Part shown: positions 18,094-26,950 of the stretch, piece after piece
Layout: each line of letters opens with the position of its first letter
How positions within the stretch are numbered: the first letter of the stretch is position 1
Assembly (NCBI GenBank): GCA_964437725.1
Contig: CAYTIB010000001.1
Location: forward strand, 56,506-120,505
DNA length: 64,000 nucleotides
Source: CAYTIB01 sp964437725
GTDB lineage: Bacteria > UBA8248 > JACPRG01 > G963555815
Reading direction: 5' to 3'
The notes under the pieces: generated by a model
Seen by the model: only the letters and a program-made list of their open reading frames with translations
Databases searched by the model: none
Told to the model about the DNA's origin: nothing
Made by a program: the position numbers and the translations under genes

Positions 18094-18593
18094 TTTTCGA
18101 TCACCTCTCCACTGAAAACGATGGCGGTGTGGTACTTTGAACTATCGGCAGAGATTCGTGCATTAAGAATTGACTTCGTGATTTCTTCTTCCTTTCGGAC
18201 GATGGTGTAGGGAATTCGAAGGGCGTCCAATAGAGGTTCCATAGTAATTCCGTGCGGAATTCCCCACCAGTTAGGTTCACCCATGTCTCCTCGGTAACTC
18301 ATGAGTAATAAAACAGGGATGCCGTGGGTGAGGCCCAAACGAGCCAACGACTCTGTTGCCATGCGAAGGCCTGAATTCTCCATAATCATGCATGCCTTTT
18401 TTCCCGTAAGCCATACGCCCGCAGCAATGGAGGTGCCCTCTCCTTCATTAGTGACGGGAATATAGCGAAGATCGGGATCTTTGGATGCTTTCTCGTAGAC
18501 CTGTTTTAAATGTGACTCTGGTAGGGCACAGACTACGTTAATACCAGCTTCTTTAAGGGCTTGGATGATTAATTCCGCACAGCGTTCCTTCAA
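18090..18593 (-). CDS. TPP-dependent decarboxylase, N-terminal (ComD-like) subunit
   Basis: 167-aa pyrimidine-binding (PYR) domain protein, partner of the downstream gene. Features: LKEAGINVVCALPESHL, VTNEGEGTSIAAGVWLTGKKACMIMENSG with the conserved catalytic Glu of the PYR domain, and LLLMSYRGDMGEPNWWGIPHG. This matches the split sulfopyruvate decarboxylase alpha-subunit layout. First gene of a three-gene minus-strand operon ending in the selenoprotein. Confidence 0.85.
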   Translation of the reverse strand: MKERCAELIIQALKEAGINVVCALPESHLKQVYEKASKDPDLRYIPVTNEGEGTSIAAGVWLTGKKACMIMENSGLRMATESLARLGLTHGIPVLLLMSYRGDMGEPNWWGIPHGITMEPLLDALRIPYTIVRKEEEITKSILNARISADSSKYHTAIVFSGEVIEN

Positions 18594-18763
18594 GGTTCAC
18601 TCTCCTGACTTTCGATTCTTACATGGAACTTTGATCTTCCCTGGGTACAGCATCGCAGGCTAGAATACTACCGGACTCGTGTTAGTTCCGCAATTGTTGT
18701 TAGGGTCGGAAATTGTTAATGGGAAGATCGTTGATTTCCTGAGACTGGGTTGGGAGAGCATTA

Positions 18764-19186
18764 ATGGATGTCAGTTTTGACCATATTAGTCTGGCTAGCC
18801 CAGATTTAGATCGAGCCGTTAGATTTTATCGAGATATTATGGGTTTTGAACAGGTTAGCAGAAAGGAAACGGAAGCCGTTTTCCGGATCAGTGATAGTCT
18901 GCTGGTTATTTTTCATGGGCCCAAAACGTATGAAGAAAAACCAAGACACCCCCGCTCAGGAGTTCATCACATAGCTTTCTGTTTAGAATCTGCGGATTAT
19001 GACGCCCTTCTAAGGCGGATAGACGAATGTGGTGTTAGAGTGATGATGCAAGAGAACAATGATGGTGCCAAAGGGATTGGTTTAGCAACTTATTTTTACG
19101 ATCCAGATGGCAATACGGTAGAGATTAAAAAATACCCTTCGGTTTCCAATTTCAAGGATTATGTCGCTGAAGGTTTTGTCTTTTAG
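18764..19186 (+). CDS. VOC-family glyoxalase-like protein
   Basis: 140 aa, two half-modules of the vicinal oxygen chelate fold: FDHISLASPDLDRAVRFYRDIMGF and SGVHHIAFCLESADYDALLRRI, with a final DPDGNTVEIKKYP that supplies the usual Glu metal ligand. Resembles lactoylglutathione lyase or methylmalonyl-CoA epimerase-size proteins; the substrate is unknown. Divergent from the TPP decarboxylase operon. Confidence 0.83.
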   Translation: MDVSFDHISLASPDLDRAVRFYRDIMGFEQVSRKETEAVFRISDSLLVIFHGPKTYEEKPRHPRSGVHHIAFCLESADYDALLRRIDECGVRVMMQENNDGAKGIGLATYFYDPDGNTVEIKKYPSVSNFKDYVAEGFVF

Positions 19187-19326
19187 AACTCGAGACCCCT
19201 AAACTGATTTGTCCTAGACCGGTTGGCGTTTTACTATTTGTTTCACCCCGCCAGTCGACTTTCGTGATTTTGGCCATTAGCATTGTGTCGTAGGAATTCA
19301 TTAAGATTTCAAACAGGGATGGGTCC

Positions 19327-19671
19327 ATGATGGAAGAATGTTTGTTTTGTGGAATCGTAGGGGGTTTAATTCCCTCAACCCGTGTTCATGAAGATGATAG
19401 ATGTATTGCTATTGAGGACATCAATCCTCAAGCCCCGACGCATGTACTTATTATACCGAAAAAACATATTTCAACTTTACTAGATTTAGAAACTGATGAT
19501 ACCGATCTCGTCGGGCATCTCCACCTAAAAGCAGTGGAAATTGCCAGGGATCGGGGACTGTCTGATGGGTTCCGCGTTTTATTTAACTGTAACGAGGCAG
19601 CTGGGCAGACCGTTTTTCATCTGCACCTACATTTACTAGGAGGCCGGACCTTTTCCTGGCCTCCCGGTTGA
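19327..19671 (+). CDS. HIT-family (HINT-like) nucleotide hydrolase
   Basis: 114-aa histidine-triad protein, probably a purine nucleoside phosphoramidase. CLFCGIVGGLIPS at the N terminus carries the zinc-type Cys pair, IPKKHISTL and VFHLHLHLLGG the triad His residues. Start at the first of two adjacent ATGs. A strong hairpin lies over its last codons. Confidence 0.94.
   Translation: MMEECLFCGIVGGLIPSTRVHEDDRCIAIEDINPQAPTHVLIIPKKHISTLLDLETDDTDLVGHLHLKAVEIARDRGLSDGFRVLFNCNEAAGQTVFHLHLHLLGGRTFSWPPG
19639..19664 (+). terminator. GC-rich hairpin at the end of the HIT gene
   Basis: GGAGGCCGGA, loop CCTTT, TCC(T)GGCCTCC: ten base pairs with one bulged T, just before the TGA stop. No T-run follows, so it may stabilise the 3' end or be a weak terminator rather than an intrinsic one. 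Confidence 0.35.
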
Positions 19672-19794
19672 GCCTGTTCTAGTCCCGATGGATGTAATCA
19701 GCAGAATTTGTTTTCCTTGCAAACGTGTTTGATGATTTAAGAAGTTTGCCTGCCTTGCTATTTAAACAATTATCTACGAGGGGGAGTGTGAAAA

Positions 19795-20787
19795 ATGCAA
19801 TTTGGAATCAGAATTCCATCAATTGCTTGGCCAAATTTAACTCATGAACGATCGGCCAAGCTTCGTGACTATGTCCAACGTTGTGAAGAGCTTGGTTTCG
19901 ATTGTTGCTGGGTCATTGACCACTACCTAAAGACTCCTATGATCTATGCGGTTTCTTGGCTAGATCCTCTGGTAACGCTAGCTTTTGTCGCTGGTTGTAC
20001 CAAGACCATCAAGATTGGTACCGCCATTTTGGTTTTGCCGTTTCGGCATCCAGTTATGTTAGCCAAAGAGATTGCTTCTCTCGATTTTCTTTCAGGAGGT
20101 CGGTTTATTTACGGGGTCGGAGGCGGTTGGGATCCTAAGGAATATGAAGTGGCAGGTGTCAAACTTTCCCAACGTGGATCGAGAACAGATGAAGTCTTAG
20201 AAGCCACTCGTAAGCTTCTAACCGAAGGCAGATGTTCCTACCATGGAAAGTATTACAATTTTGAGGATGTTGATTTTGATCCATTGCCACCAAAGATGCC
20301 TGAAACCTGGGTGGCTGGTGGGGCTGCGAACCACGCCCCAGGTGCGCCTGAGTCATCAGTAATTCAACCTGGCGTTCTTAAACGAATTTTGGATGCAGAT
20401 GCCTGGATTGTCAGGTCGAGTGGAAGTGGTGTCGAAGATATTGTAGATGACTATCGTGTTGTGAAGGAGTACCTGGAGGAAAATGGGCGTGACCCTAAGA
20501 GTTTGAAATACGTAGCCAGCCAGTTTCTACACCTTGTTGATGATTCCAATCGTGACAATTGCCTGGGTGTTCAGAAAAAGCATTTTGAAGTCATGATGGG
20601 AACGCACCGGGGTTTGGATCACCTTATGGAGTCGTACCTCTTCGGAACCTTAGATAATGTCTATAGACGACTAGACGAATATGTCAAGCTTGGAACGCAG
20701 TACCTCATCCTTAACCCGATCACCGATGAAATTGAACAACTGGATTTGATCAAGACGCACATCGTCGAAAAGTATAAAGACGCTTAG
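19795..20787 (+). CDS. Luciferase-like (LLM class) flavin-dependent oxidoreductase
   Basis: 330-aa TIM-barrel enzyme of the bacterial luciferase family using FMNH2 or F420. Diagnostic stretches are CEELGFDCCWVIDHYLKTP, TKTIKIGTAILVLPFRHPVMLAKEIASLDFLSGGRFIYGVGGGWDPKEYE. It sits 53 bases ahead of the hydantoinase pair on the same strand and could supply or oxidise their substrate. Confidence 0.9.
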   Translation: MQFGIRIPSIAWPNLTHERSAKLRDYVQRCEELGFDCCWVIDHYLKTPMIYAVSWLDPLVTLAFVAGCTKTIKIGTAILVLPFRHPVMLAKEIASLDFLSGGRFIYGVGGGWDPKEYEVAGVKLSQRGSRTDEVLEATRKLLTEGRCSYHGKYYNFEDVDFDPLPPKMPETWVAGGAANHAPGAPESSVIQPGVLKRILDADAWIVRSSGSGVEDIVDDYRVVKEYLEENGRDPKSLKYVASQFLHLVDDSNRDNCLGVQKKHFEVMMGTHRGLDHLMESYLFGTLDNVYRRLDEYVKLGTQYLILNPITDEIEQLDLIKTHIVEKYKDA

Positions 20788-20840
20788 GGCTGATAACATT
20801 TTCAGACCTAAGGTGAAAAGTTAGATTTCCGGAGGTTTTA

Positions 20841-22517
20841 ATGGGTGTCGATCCTATCCGCATGGAAGTGTTTCGCCAGAGCATTATCGGTATTGCTGAA
20901 GAGATGGGAATGAAGATGAAGCGTGCGGCTTTCTCCACTATCATCAAGGAGCGAGATGATCGCTCTTGTGCATTTTTTACGTCAGATCTGGAGATGGTAG
21001 CCCAGGCAGATCACCTTCCCTCGCATTTGGGTCTTCTTGTCCACGCTGTGCGGAACGCTGTCCTTCGAGTTAGTCCCGAAAAAATGCGTCCAGGCGACAT
21101 CACGATTCATAATGATCCGTTTATCGGCGGATCCCACTTACCCGATATTACGACCATTATGCCTATTTTCATTGATGGTGAAATCATGGCTTATTGTGCA
21201 GTGATTGCCCATTGGACAGACGTTGGGGGTCGCGCACCAGGAAGTCTAGCAGGAGATGCGAAAAGCGTTGTTGAAGAGGGGCTCAGGCTTCCGCCGATGA
21301 AGATGGTTGAGGAGGGAAATATACGAGAGGATCTTCTTGATTTGATTCTTTCCAATGTTCGTGTACCAGATGACATTCGGGGAGATCTCAGGGCGCAGTT
21401 AGCAGCAAATCGTGTGGGGGAGCAGCGTTTCAAGGAGCTTGCTAAAAAGTTTGGGAAGAAAGAGCTTAAAGAGCTGATGGCCGCAATCATTGATTACTCA
21501 TATCGCAGAACTAGGCAGGAGATCAGTAAGCTTCCGGATGGGTCCTACTCATTTGAGGATGCCTTGGACGATGATGGTACTGGAGACGATCCACTTCCTA
21601 TCCGAGTTCGCGTCGACATTGATGGGGAGAACATGAAGGTCGACTTTACTGGTACAGCCGTCCAACGACAGGGACCAGTCAACGGTGTCCTTTCAGTTAC
21701 GCATTCTGCAACGTACTTTACACTGAAGTGTCTTATAGACCCGAATATACCCACCAATTCTGGTGTTTTCCGATCAGTAGAGATAATTGCGCCCTTGGGT
21801 ACCATTGTGAACGCCCAACCACCTGCAGCGGTTGGGGGGGGGAGTCTCGAGACCTCACAACGAATTGTCGATACCTTGATAGGGTGTTTTTCTCAGTTTT
21901 CACCGAACCTAATGAGTGCGGCCGGTAGTGGGACATTCAACTGTGTCACTTTTGGCGGGTTTGATTCTATTCGTGATCGGCCATTTGTGATCCTGGAGCA
22001 GAACTCCGGTGGAGGTGGGGGTCGCAAGGGTTTAGATGGCCTCAAGGGAACACGAAATAATATTTCGAACACTCCGAATAACCCTATCGAAGTGGTCGAG
22101 GCGGAATTTCCCCTACGTGTCGAGTGCTATGAACTTATGGCAGATTCGGGTGGTGCTGGGGAGTGGATGGGAGGGCTCGGTGCGCGAAAAATTTATCGTC
22201 TCTTGACGGATCAGACCATAACCGTTTTGGCTGATCGAATTCGCATCCCACCGTGGGGAGTTTTCGGTGGACACCCCGGTCGTAATGGTCGCTATGCCGT
22301 GCAAAAAGACGGGGTGGAGCTTGAACTCCGATCTAAATCAACAACTTACGCAAATGTAGGCGAAGCGATGGTGATTGAATCTACTGCCGGTGGCGGTTAT
22401 GGCCCGCCTGGGAAGCGTGATCCCGCTGCCATTCAGCTGGATTTGAAATTTGGCTACTTAACATCCTATGGCGCACTGGAAAAATTTTCCGAGAATCGGG
22501 AAGGGAACAAGTCTTGA
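20841..22517 (+). CDS. hyuB: Hydantoinase B / 5-oxoprolinase-type subunit (HyuB)
   Basis: 558-aa HyuB-family subunit of an ATP-dependent hydantoinase, oxoprolinase or acetone-carboxylase-like complex. It shows RDDRSCAFFTSDLEMVAQADH, HNDPFIGGSHLPDITTI and the C-terminal glycine-rich AGGGYGPPGKRDP. It has a good ribosome site (GGAGG) and its stop overlaps the hyuA start (TTGA), so the subunits are made together. Substrate class is uncertain. Confidence 0.92.
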   Translation: MGVDPIRMEVFRQSIIGIAEEMGMKMKRAAFSTIIKERDDRSCAFFTSDLEMVAQADHLPSHLGLLVHAVRNAVLRVSPEKMRPGDITIHNDPFIGGSHLPDITTIMPIFIDGEIMAYCAVIAHWTDVGGRAPGSLAGDAKSVVEEGLRLPPMKMVEEGNIREDLLDLILSNVRVPDDIRGDLRAQLAANRVGEQRFKELAKKFGKKELKELMAAIIDYSYRRTRQEISKLPDGSYSFEDALDDDGTGDDPLPIRVRVDIDGENMKVDFTGTAVQRQGPVNGVLSVTHSATYFTLKCLIDPNIPTNSGVFRSVEIIAPLGTIVNAQPPAAVGGGSLETSQRIVDTLIGCFSQFSPNLMSAAGSGTFNCVTFGGFDSIRDRPFVILEQNSGGGGGRKGLDGLKGTRNNISNTPNNPIEVVEAEFPLRVECYELMADSGGAGEWMGGLGARKIYRLLTDQTITVLADRIRIPPWGVFGGHPGRNGRYAVQKDGVELELRSKSTTYANVGEAMVIESTAGGGYGPPGKRDPAAIQLDLKFGYLTSYGALEKFSENREGNKS

Positions 22518-24559
22518 GTGTGCGGGTTGGTGTGGATGTCGGTGGGACGTTTACTGACATTGTTTTGTTTGATGAGCAATCGGGTGCGTTTTACATTCAC
22601 AAGGTCCTTACCCGACCTGCAGCTCTCGCCACTGGAATTCTTGAGGGGCTTCACGATGCGCTAGGGGTAAGCGGGTTAAAAGGTGACGACGTAACCGCTC
22701 TAATCCAAGGTACAACCACTGCCCTTAACGCCATATTGGAAGGAAAAATTGCGCGAACCGGCCTGATTACCAATCGCGGATTTCGCGATCTGTTGGAAAT
22801 TGGTCGGGAGCGACGTTCTGAGATGTATAATCTTCTTCAGGAAAAGCCCTCGCCACTAGTTTCAAGGGAGCTTCGCCGGGAGGTAAGCCAGCGCAGTGAC
22901 TATATGGGCGAAACCTTGTCACCCATGAAACCTGGGGAGGTGGATTCCATTGTTGCCGATTTTCTGGAAGATGGTGTTCAAGCTGTTGGCGTTGTTTTAT
23001 TGCATTCCTATGCTTCTCCAGACGCGGAAATCGAGATTCGTTCCCGGATCAAAGAAATCGCTCCTGAGCTGAATGTCTCGGTTTCTCACGATGTCCTGTC
23101 TGAATACCGTGAGTACGAAAGGCTTTGTCTGACTATTCTAAATGCTTCACTTGTTCCGGTTATGGATCGGTATCTTAAATCCTTTTCGGATGGGCTTGTC
23201 GATGTTCTTCAGCCGGATGCTCAGCTAATGATGACGCACTCGGCCGGCGGCCTCATGACCTTCGAAACGGCTCGTCATCGACCTATTCAAAGTGCAATGT
23301 CGGGCCCAGCGGCAGGTGTCAGTGCAGCCGCAGCAGTCGGAACGGAAGTTGAACGTTTCACACTTATCACAATGGATATGGGTGGTACCTCATGTGATGT
23401 GGGACTAGTGCTTGATGGGGTCCCAGCTAAGGTGTTGGAAACTCGTATTGCTGGATATCCGGTCCGTCTACCGATGGTAGATGTCCACTCAATTGGTGCA
23501 GGGGGAGGGTCATTGGCATGGATTGATGGGGGAGGCCTCTTGCGAGTTGGGCCCGAGAGTGCGGGTGCTGATCCTGGACCGGTTTGTTATGGACGAGGAG
23601 GAAAGCGACCAACAGTTACAGATGCCAATCTCTTGTTGGGGAGAATTGACGTTGATGTCCCAATGGGAAAAGGGGTGCGTCTAAACATAGAAGCTGCGCG
23701 GTGTGCCGTTGAACAGGAAGTTGCAAATCCTCTCGGAATAAATGTTTTGGAAGCGGCCCAAGGAATCGTAGAGATTGCGAATGCAGCCATGTCGAGAGCA
23801 ATCCAAGTTATGTCAGTAGAACGGGGGATTGATCCTCGAGAAATTTTGTTAGTTGCCTACGGTGGTGCAGGTCCCTTGCATGCGGCAGATGTTGCACAAG
23901 AGCTTAATATTCCATCTGTTCTGGTACCTCAACATCCTGGGCTTCTTTCGGCTCTGGGAACACTTCTTTCTGATCCTGCTCAAGAGCGCTCTCAAACTTT
24001 CCTCACGCAGACTATTTCCGCCGACGTTCATCGTATGAGTTCGGTGCTTGTGCGGATGGAAAATGAGTGCTTGAGCCTTCTTGGATTGACAGCACGCAAT
24101 TCTGAGCTTGATGTCCGAAGAAGTGTCGATGTTCGTTATCGTGGACAGGCATTTACATTGGAGGTTGTTCTTCCTAATCGGGATATCGAAATGGACGACC
24201 TCGCCATTATTAATAACGATTTTGTTCAGCATTACACAGAGCTTTATACATTTGCGAACCCTGAGAGGGAAATCGAGATTGTCAATCTTCGGGTCGTTGT
24301 TCGAATGCGTACTGCTAAGCCGAAATTTAAAGAACTTGCAATCCGTGAGTCCGGAACTTCTCTGGCTTTGGAGCAACGAATGGCTTACATCCGAGGCGAA
24401 GAAAGGAAAATGACTTATATCCAAAGAAATGAAATTTTTCAGGGTGATCACCTGGAAGGGCCTGCAGTTATATCGGAATTAGGGGGGACGACGGTTATTC
24501 CTCCAAATCAGTTTGCGCAAGTGGATTCGATGGGGAATCTGTTAATTCAGTCTTTGTAA
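22514..24559 (+). CDS. hyuA: Hydantoinase A / 5-oxoprolinase-type subunit (HyuA)
   Basis: 681-aa ATP-binding subunit of the same complex. VRVGVDVGGTFTDIVLFDEQ is the family N terminus with the phosphate-binding loop; TTALNAILEGK, MDMGGTSCDVGLV and GGAGPLHAADVAQEL follow in order. The start is TTG inside the hyuB stop; GTG 22520 is a two-codon-shorter alternative. Downstream there is a hairpin and then the Liv transporter operon. Confidence 0.93.
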   Translation: MSVRVGVDVGGTFTDIVLFDEQSGAFYIHKVLTRPAALATGILEGLHDALGVSGLKGDDVTALIQGTTTALNAILEGKIARTGLITNRGFRDLLEIGRERRSEMYNLLQEKPSPLVSRELRREVSQRSDYMGETLSPMKPGEVDSIVADFLEDGVQAVGVVLLHSYASPDAEIEIRSRIKEIAPELNVSVSHDVLSEYREYERLCLTILNASLVPVMDRYLKSFSDGLVDVLQPDAQLMMTHSAGGLMTFETARHRPIQSAMSGPAAGVSAAAAVGTEVERFTLITMDMGGTSCDVGLVLDGVPAKVLETRIAGYPVRLPMVDVHSIGAGGGSLAWIDGGGLLRVGPESAGADPGPVCYGRGGKRPTVTDANLLLGRIDVDVPMGKGVRLNIEAARCAVEQEVANPLGINVLEAAQGIVEIANAAMSRAIQVMSVERGIDPREILLVAYGGAGPLHAADVAQELNIPSVLVPQHPGLLSALGTLLSDPAQERSQTFLTQTISADVHRMSSVLVRMENECLSLLGLTARNSELDVRRSVDVRYRGQAFTLEVVLPNRDIEMDDLAIINNDFVQHYTELYTFANPEREIEIVNLRVVVRMRTAKPKFKELAIRESGTSLALEQRMAYIRGEERKMTYIQRNEIFQGDHLEGPAVISELGGTTVIPPNQFAQVDSMGNLLIQSL

Positions 24560-24584
24560 GCCTAAGTTTCTTTTTTTAAAAAAG

Positions 24585-24606
24585 ATTTCCAGAATTTTTT
24601 GGAAAT
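24585..24606 (+). terminator. Hairpin after hyuA
   Basis: ATTTCCA, eight-base loop, TGGAAAT: a seven-pair stem just after a T-then-A run following the hyuA stop. A weak terminator separating hyuBA from livK. Confidence 0.35.
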
Positions 24607-24634
24607 TCACACGATTGACGTTTATGAGTTTTGG

Positions 24635-24664
24635 TTGACATATTGTGCCCCTTGCGGCTAGAGT
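24635..24664 (+). promoter_or_regulatory. Candidate promoter for the liv operon
   Basis: Perfect -35 TTGACA (24635-24640), 18-base spacer, -10 TAGAGT (24659-24664, four of six). It lies about 135 bases before livK and after the hyuA hairpin. Confidence 0.45.
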
Positions 24665-24798
24665 ACCTGTGATCACAAAAACTGGTATTCGACTAAAAGA
24701 ATGAAGTAGGAGAGGACGGGGGGTGGTATTACGTCTTTCCGTTAGGTTTTAGAGAGTATTTGAGCCGAAAAACGATATTCTTAAGAGGAGGGTAATGT

Positions 24799-25965
24799 AT
24801 GAAGTTGACTAGAGGGATCGTGGCTTTTACGCTCGCAATCGGCCTGATGGTGAGTGGGGCGATCATGGGTGGAGTAGCTTCAGCGGGAACGGTTAAGATT
24901 GGTTTGGTGACTCCGCTGACAGGGCCGGTTGCATTTGGTGGAAACACCTTGCTTAATGGAGCAAGGATTGCAGCCGACGAAATCAATGCAGCGGGTGGTG
25001 TAGCCGGTATGAAAATTAAAATTGTGCCTGAGGATGGGGCGTGTGTTCCCCCGAAAATGGCAAATGCTGCTGAGAAGCTTATCGTTAGGGATAAAGTCGA
25101 CGTTATCTTTGGTGCCTATTGCTCGTCCTCGTCTGCCGTTGTTAAGCCAGTGACAGCTAAGTACCGTGTTGCACAGGTTACCGGTGTTTCTACATCAGCA
25201 AAGCTAACTCGTGAGAACACAGACTGGTTTTTCCGCGCTCAGGGGACTTCGGCTCTTTACGGTCCGGCTCTGGCTTCCGATCTGATTGGGATGGGCGTAA
25301 AACGCACGGCGTTTCTTGTTATAAACGACGATTGGGGTCGAGGCGTTTCTGAAGAGTTTGGGAAAGCGTTAAAGGCCAAAGGGGCCACGATAGTAAAATC
25401 TCTCATTTATGATCGAAAAGAGAAGGACCTTTCTGCTTATCTAACGACAGCACGCTCACTTGGTGCTGATTCGATCCTTACCGCGTGCTACACGCCTCAT
25501 TGTATTGCTATTGCAAAACAAACGCGGGAGGTTGGTCTCAAGGCGAAACTTATGGGAGAGGGCGCCTGGACGACGGCACCTTTCTATCGCGGTGCCGGTG
25601 AAGCGGCGAATGGTGTTATAGGCTTCCTGGAGTATGTCTACACGGTAGACACTGCTAAAAACCGTGCGTTCGTGAAGAAGTACACAGGCAAACACAAAGA
25701 AAATCCAACTAAGTACAGCGCTGCGGGTCACACGGTGACCAATATAATTGCGCAAGCTGTGAAGCGCGCAGGTAGTAAGGATCGAAAGGCTATTCGGGAC
25801 GCGCTAGAAAAAACAAACTATGACAGTCTGGTGGGGAATTTCAGGTTTACGTCCAACGACCACCCGGTTTTCAGCCATCAAGCATATGGTTTTACTTACT
25901 TCGTAACGAAGAATGTGAATGGCGTACCGGAGATTATTAAGTCTGTCAAAATTGCGAAACCGTAG
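24799..25965 (+). CDS. livK: Branched-chain amino acid ABC transporter substrate-binding protein
   Basis: 388-aa periplasmic binding protein (type 1 fold). Signal peptide in the first ~29 residues ending near ASA, then VKIGLVTPLTGPVAFGGNTLLNGARIAADEINAAGG, the diagnostic start of the mature LivK family. The gene has its own promoter candidate and a GAGGAGGG ribosome site. A strong hairpin separates it from the permease genes. Ligand may be an amino acid, amide or other small acid. Confidence 0.92.
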   Translation: MKLTRGIVAFTLAIGLMVSGAIMGGVASAGTVKIGLVTPLTGPVAFGGNTLLNGARIAADEINAAGGVAGMKIKIVPEDGACVPPKMANAAEKLIVRDKVDVIFGAYCSSSSAVVKPVTAKYRVAQVTGVSTSAKLTRENTDWFFRAQGTSALYGPALASDLIGMGVKRTAFLVINDDWGRGVSEEFGKALKAKGATIVKSLIYDRKEKDLSAYLTTARSLGADSILTACYTPHCIAIAKQTREVGLKAKLMGEGAWTTAPFYRGAGEAANGVIGFLEYVYTVDTAKNRAFVKKYTGKHKENPTKYSAAGHTVTNIIAQAVKRAGSKDRKAIRDALEKTNYDSLVGNFRFTSNDHPVFSHQAYGFTYFVTKNVNGVPEIIKSVKIAKP

Positions 25966-25993
25966 TTTTATTCCAAGTGGTTAGTTTCTTTGT

Positions 25994-26029
25994 TGTCTGC
26001 CCGTCCCCCAGTCGAGGGACGGGCAGACA
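25994..26029 (+). terminator. 14-bp perfect hairpin between livK and livH
   Basis: TGTCTGCCCGTCCC pairs perfectly with GGGACGGGCAGACA across an eight-base loop, followed by TTTGATTTTCTT. This is very GC-rich in an otherwise AT-balanced stretch. It would act as an attenuator or 3' stabiliser that keeps binding-protein mRNA more abundant than permease mRNA, a common scheme in binding-protein-dependent transporters. Confidence 0.7.
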
Positions 26030-26071
26030 TTTGATTTTCTTAGGGTTGCTAGCGGGGGTTGAAGGGGTCTG

Positions 26072-26950
26072 ATGGAGCTTGCCATCCGCCTGACGGTTCA
26101 GGGTTTGATTATTGGCTGTGGGTATGCCTTGATTGCCATTGGTTTGACGATGATTTTCGGTCTGATGGACATCGCCAACTTTGGACATGGCGAGTTCTTC
26201 GTTTTGGGGTCTTACTTTGCTTTTACCTTTGCGAGGATGATAACCCTCTTTGATTCGGTTATCGCCAATTACTTTTTTGGGTTTCTCATTGGCACCCTTT
26301 TGACTATTGTGGTTGGCATTATCTTAGACAAGATGATTTTCAAAAGGCTTCGAGAGGAGCCTTTGCTGACGGCTACCATGGCAACTATAGGCCTAGCCGT
26401 TTTTTTGGCATATGCAATTCAAGCGGTATGGGGGCATTGGCCTAGACAATTGCCCACGCCGTTTGGTCTGGACCCATTCATTTGGGGACCAATCGTTCTA
26501 CCTCCGATTCGCATTTTTATTCTTGTGGTGACTGGTCTTTGTATCGCTGTCTTTCATATCATTTTGCGCCATACCATCCTTGGGAAAGCAATAAGGGCAA
26601 CCTTTCAAAACAAAGAATCGGCTGCTCTTGTTGGGATTGAAATTAACGGAGTCTATCGATGGTCCCTAGCCGCAGGGGCGGGAATGGCAGCTATCGCGGG
26701 AATTATGATATCGACTTTTCAACCGATGGATCCTGTTTCGGGTGGGTATGTGACTCTTAAGGCTTTCATTGTTGTTATTCTGGGAGGAATGGGAACGTTC
26801 GTGGGAGCTATTGTTGCCGGCTTGGGGTTGGGTGTAGCCGAGGCTCTCGGAGGCGGGTTCATCGCTTCGGATTACAAGGATGCTTTCGGATTTCTGTTTG
26901 TTATCATTTTCTTATTGTTTAGGCCACAAGGGATTTTCGGAGAAGAATGA
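26072..26950 (+). CDS. livH: Branched-chain amino acid ABC transporter permease LivH
   Basis: 292-aa inner-membrane permease of the LivH family with about eight hydrophobic segments. GLIIGCGYALIAIGLTMIFG...ANFGHGEFFVLGSY is the characteristic N-terminal block and FIVVILGGMGTFVGAIVAGL the coupling region near the C terminus. Overlaps livM by four bases. Confidence 0.93.
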   Translation: MELAIRLTVQGLIIGCGYALIAIGLTMIFGLMDIANFGHGEFFVLGSYFAFTFARMITLFDSVIANYFFGFLIGTLLTIVVGIILDKMIFKRLREEPLLTATMATIGLAVFLAYAIQAVWGHWPRQLPTPFGLDPFIWGPIVLPPIRIFILVVTGLCIAVFHIILRHTILGKAIRATFQNKESAALVGIEINGVYRWSLAAGAGMAAIAGIMISTFQPMDPVSGGYVTLKAFIVVILGGMGTFVGAIVAGLGLGVAEALGGGFIASDYKDAFGFLFVIIFLLFRPQGIFGEE

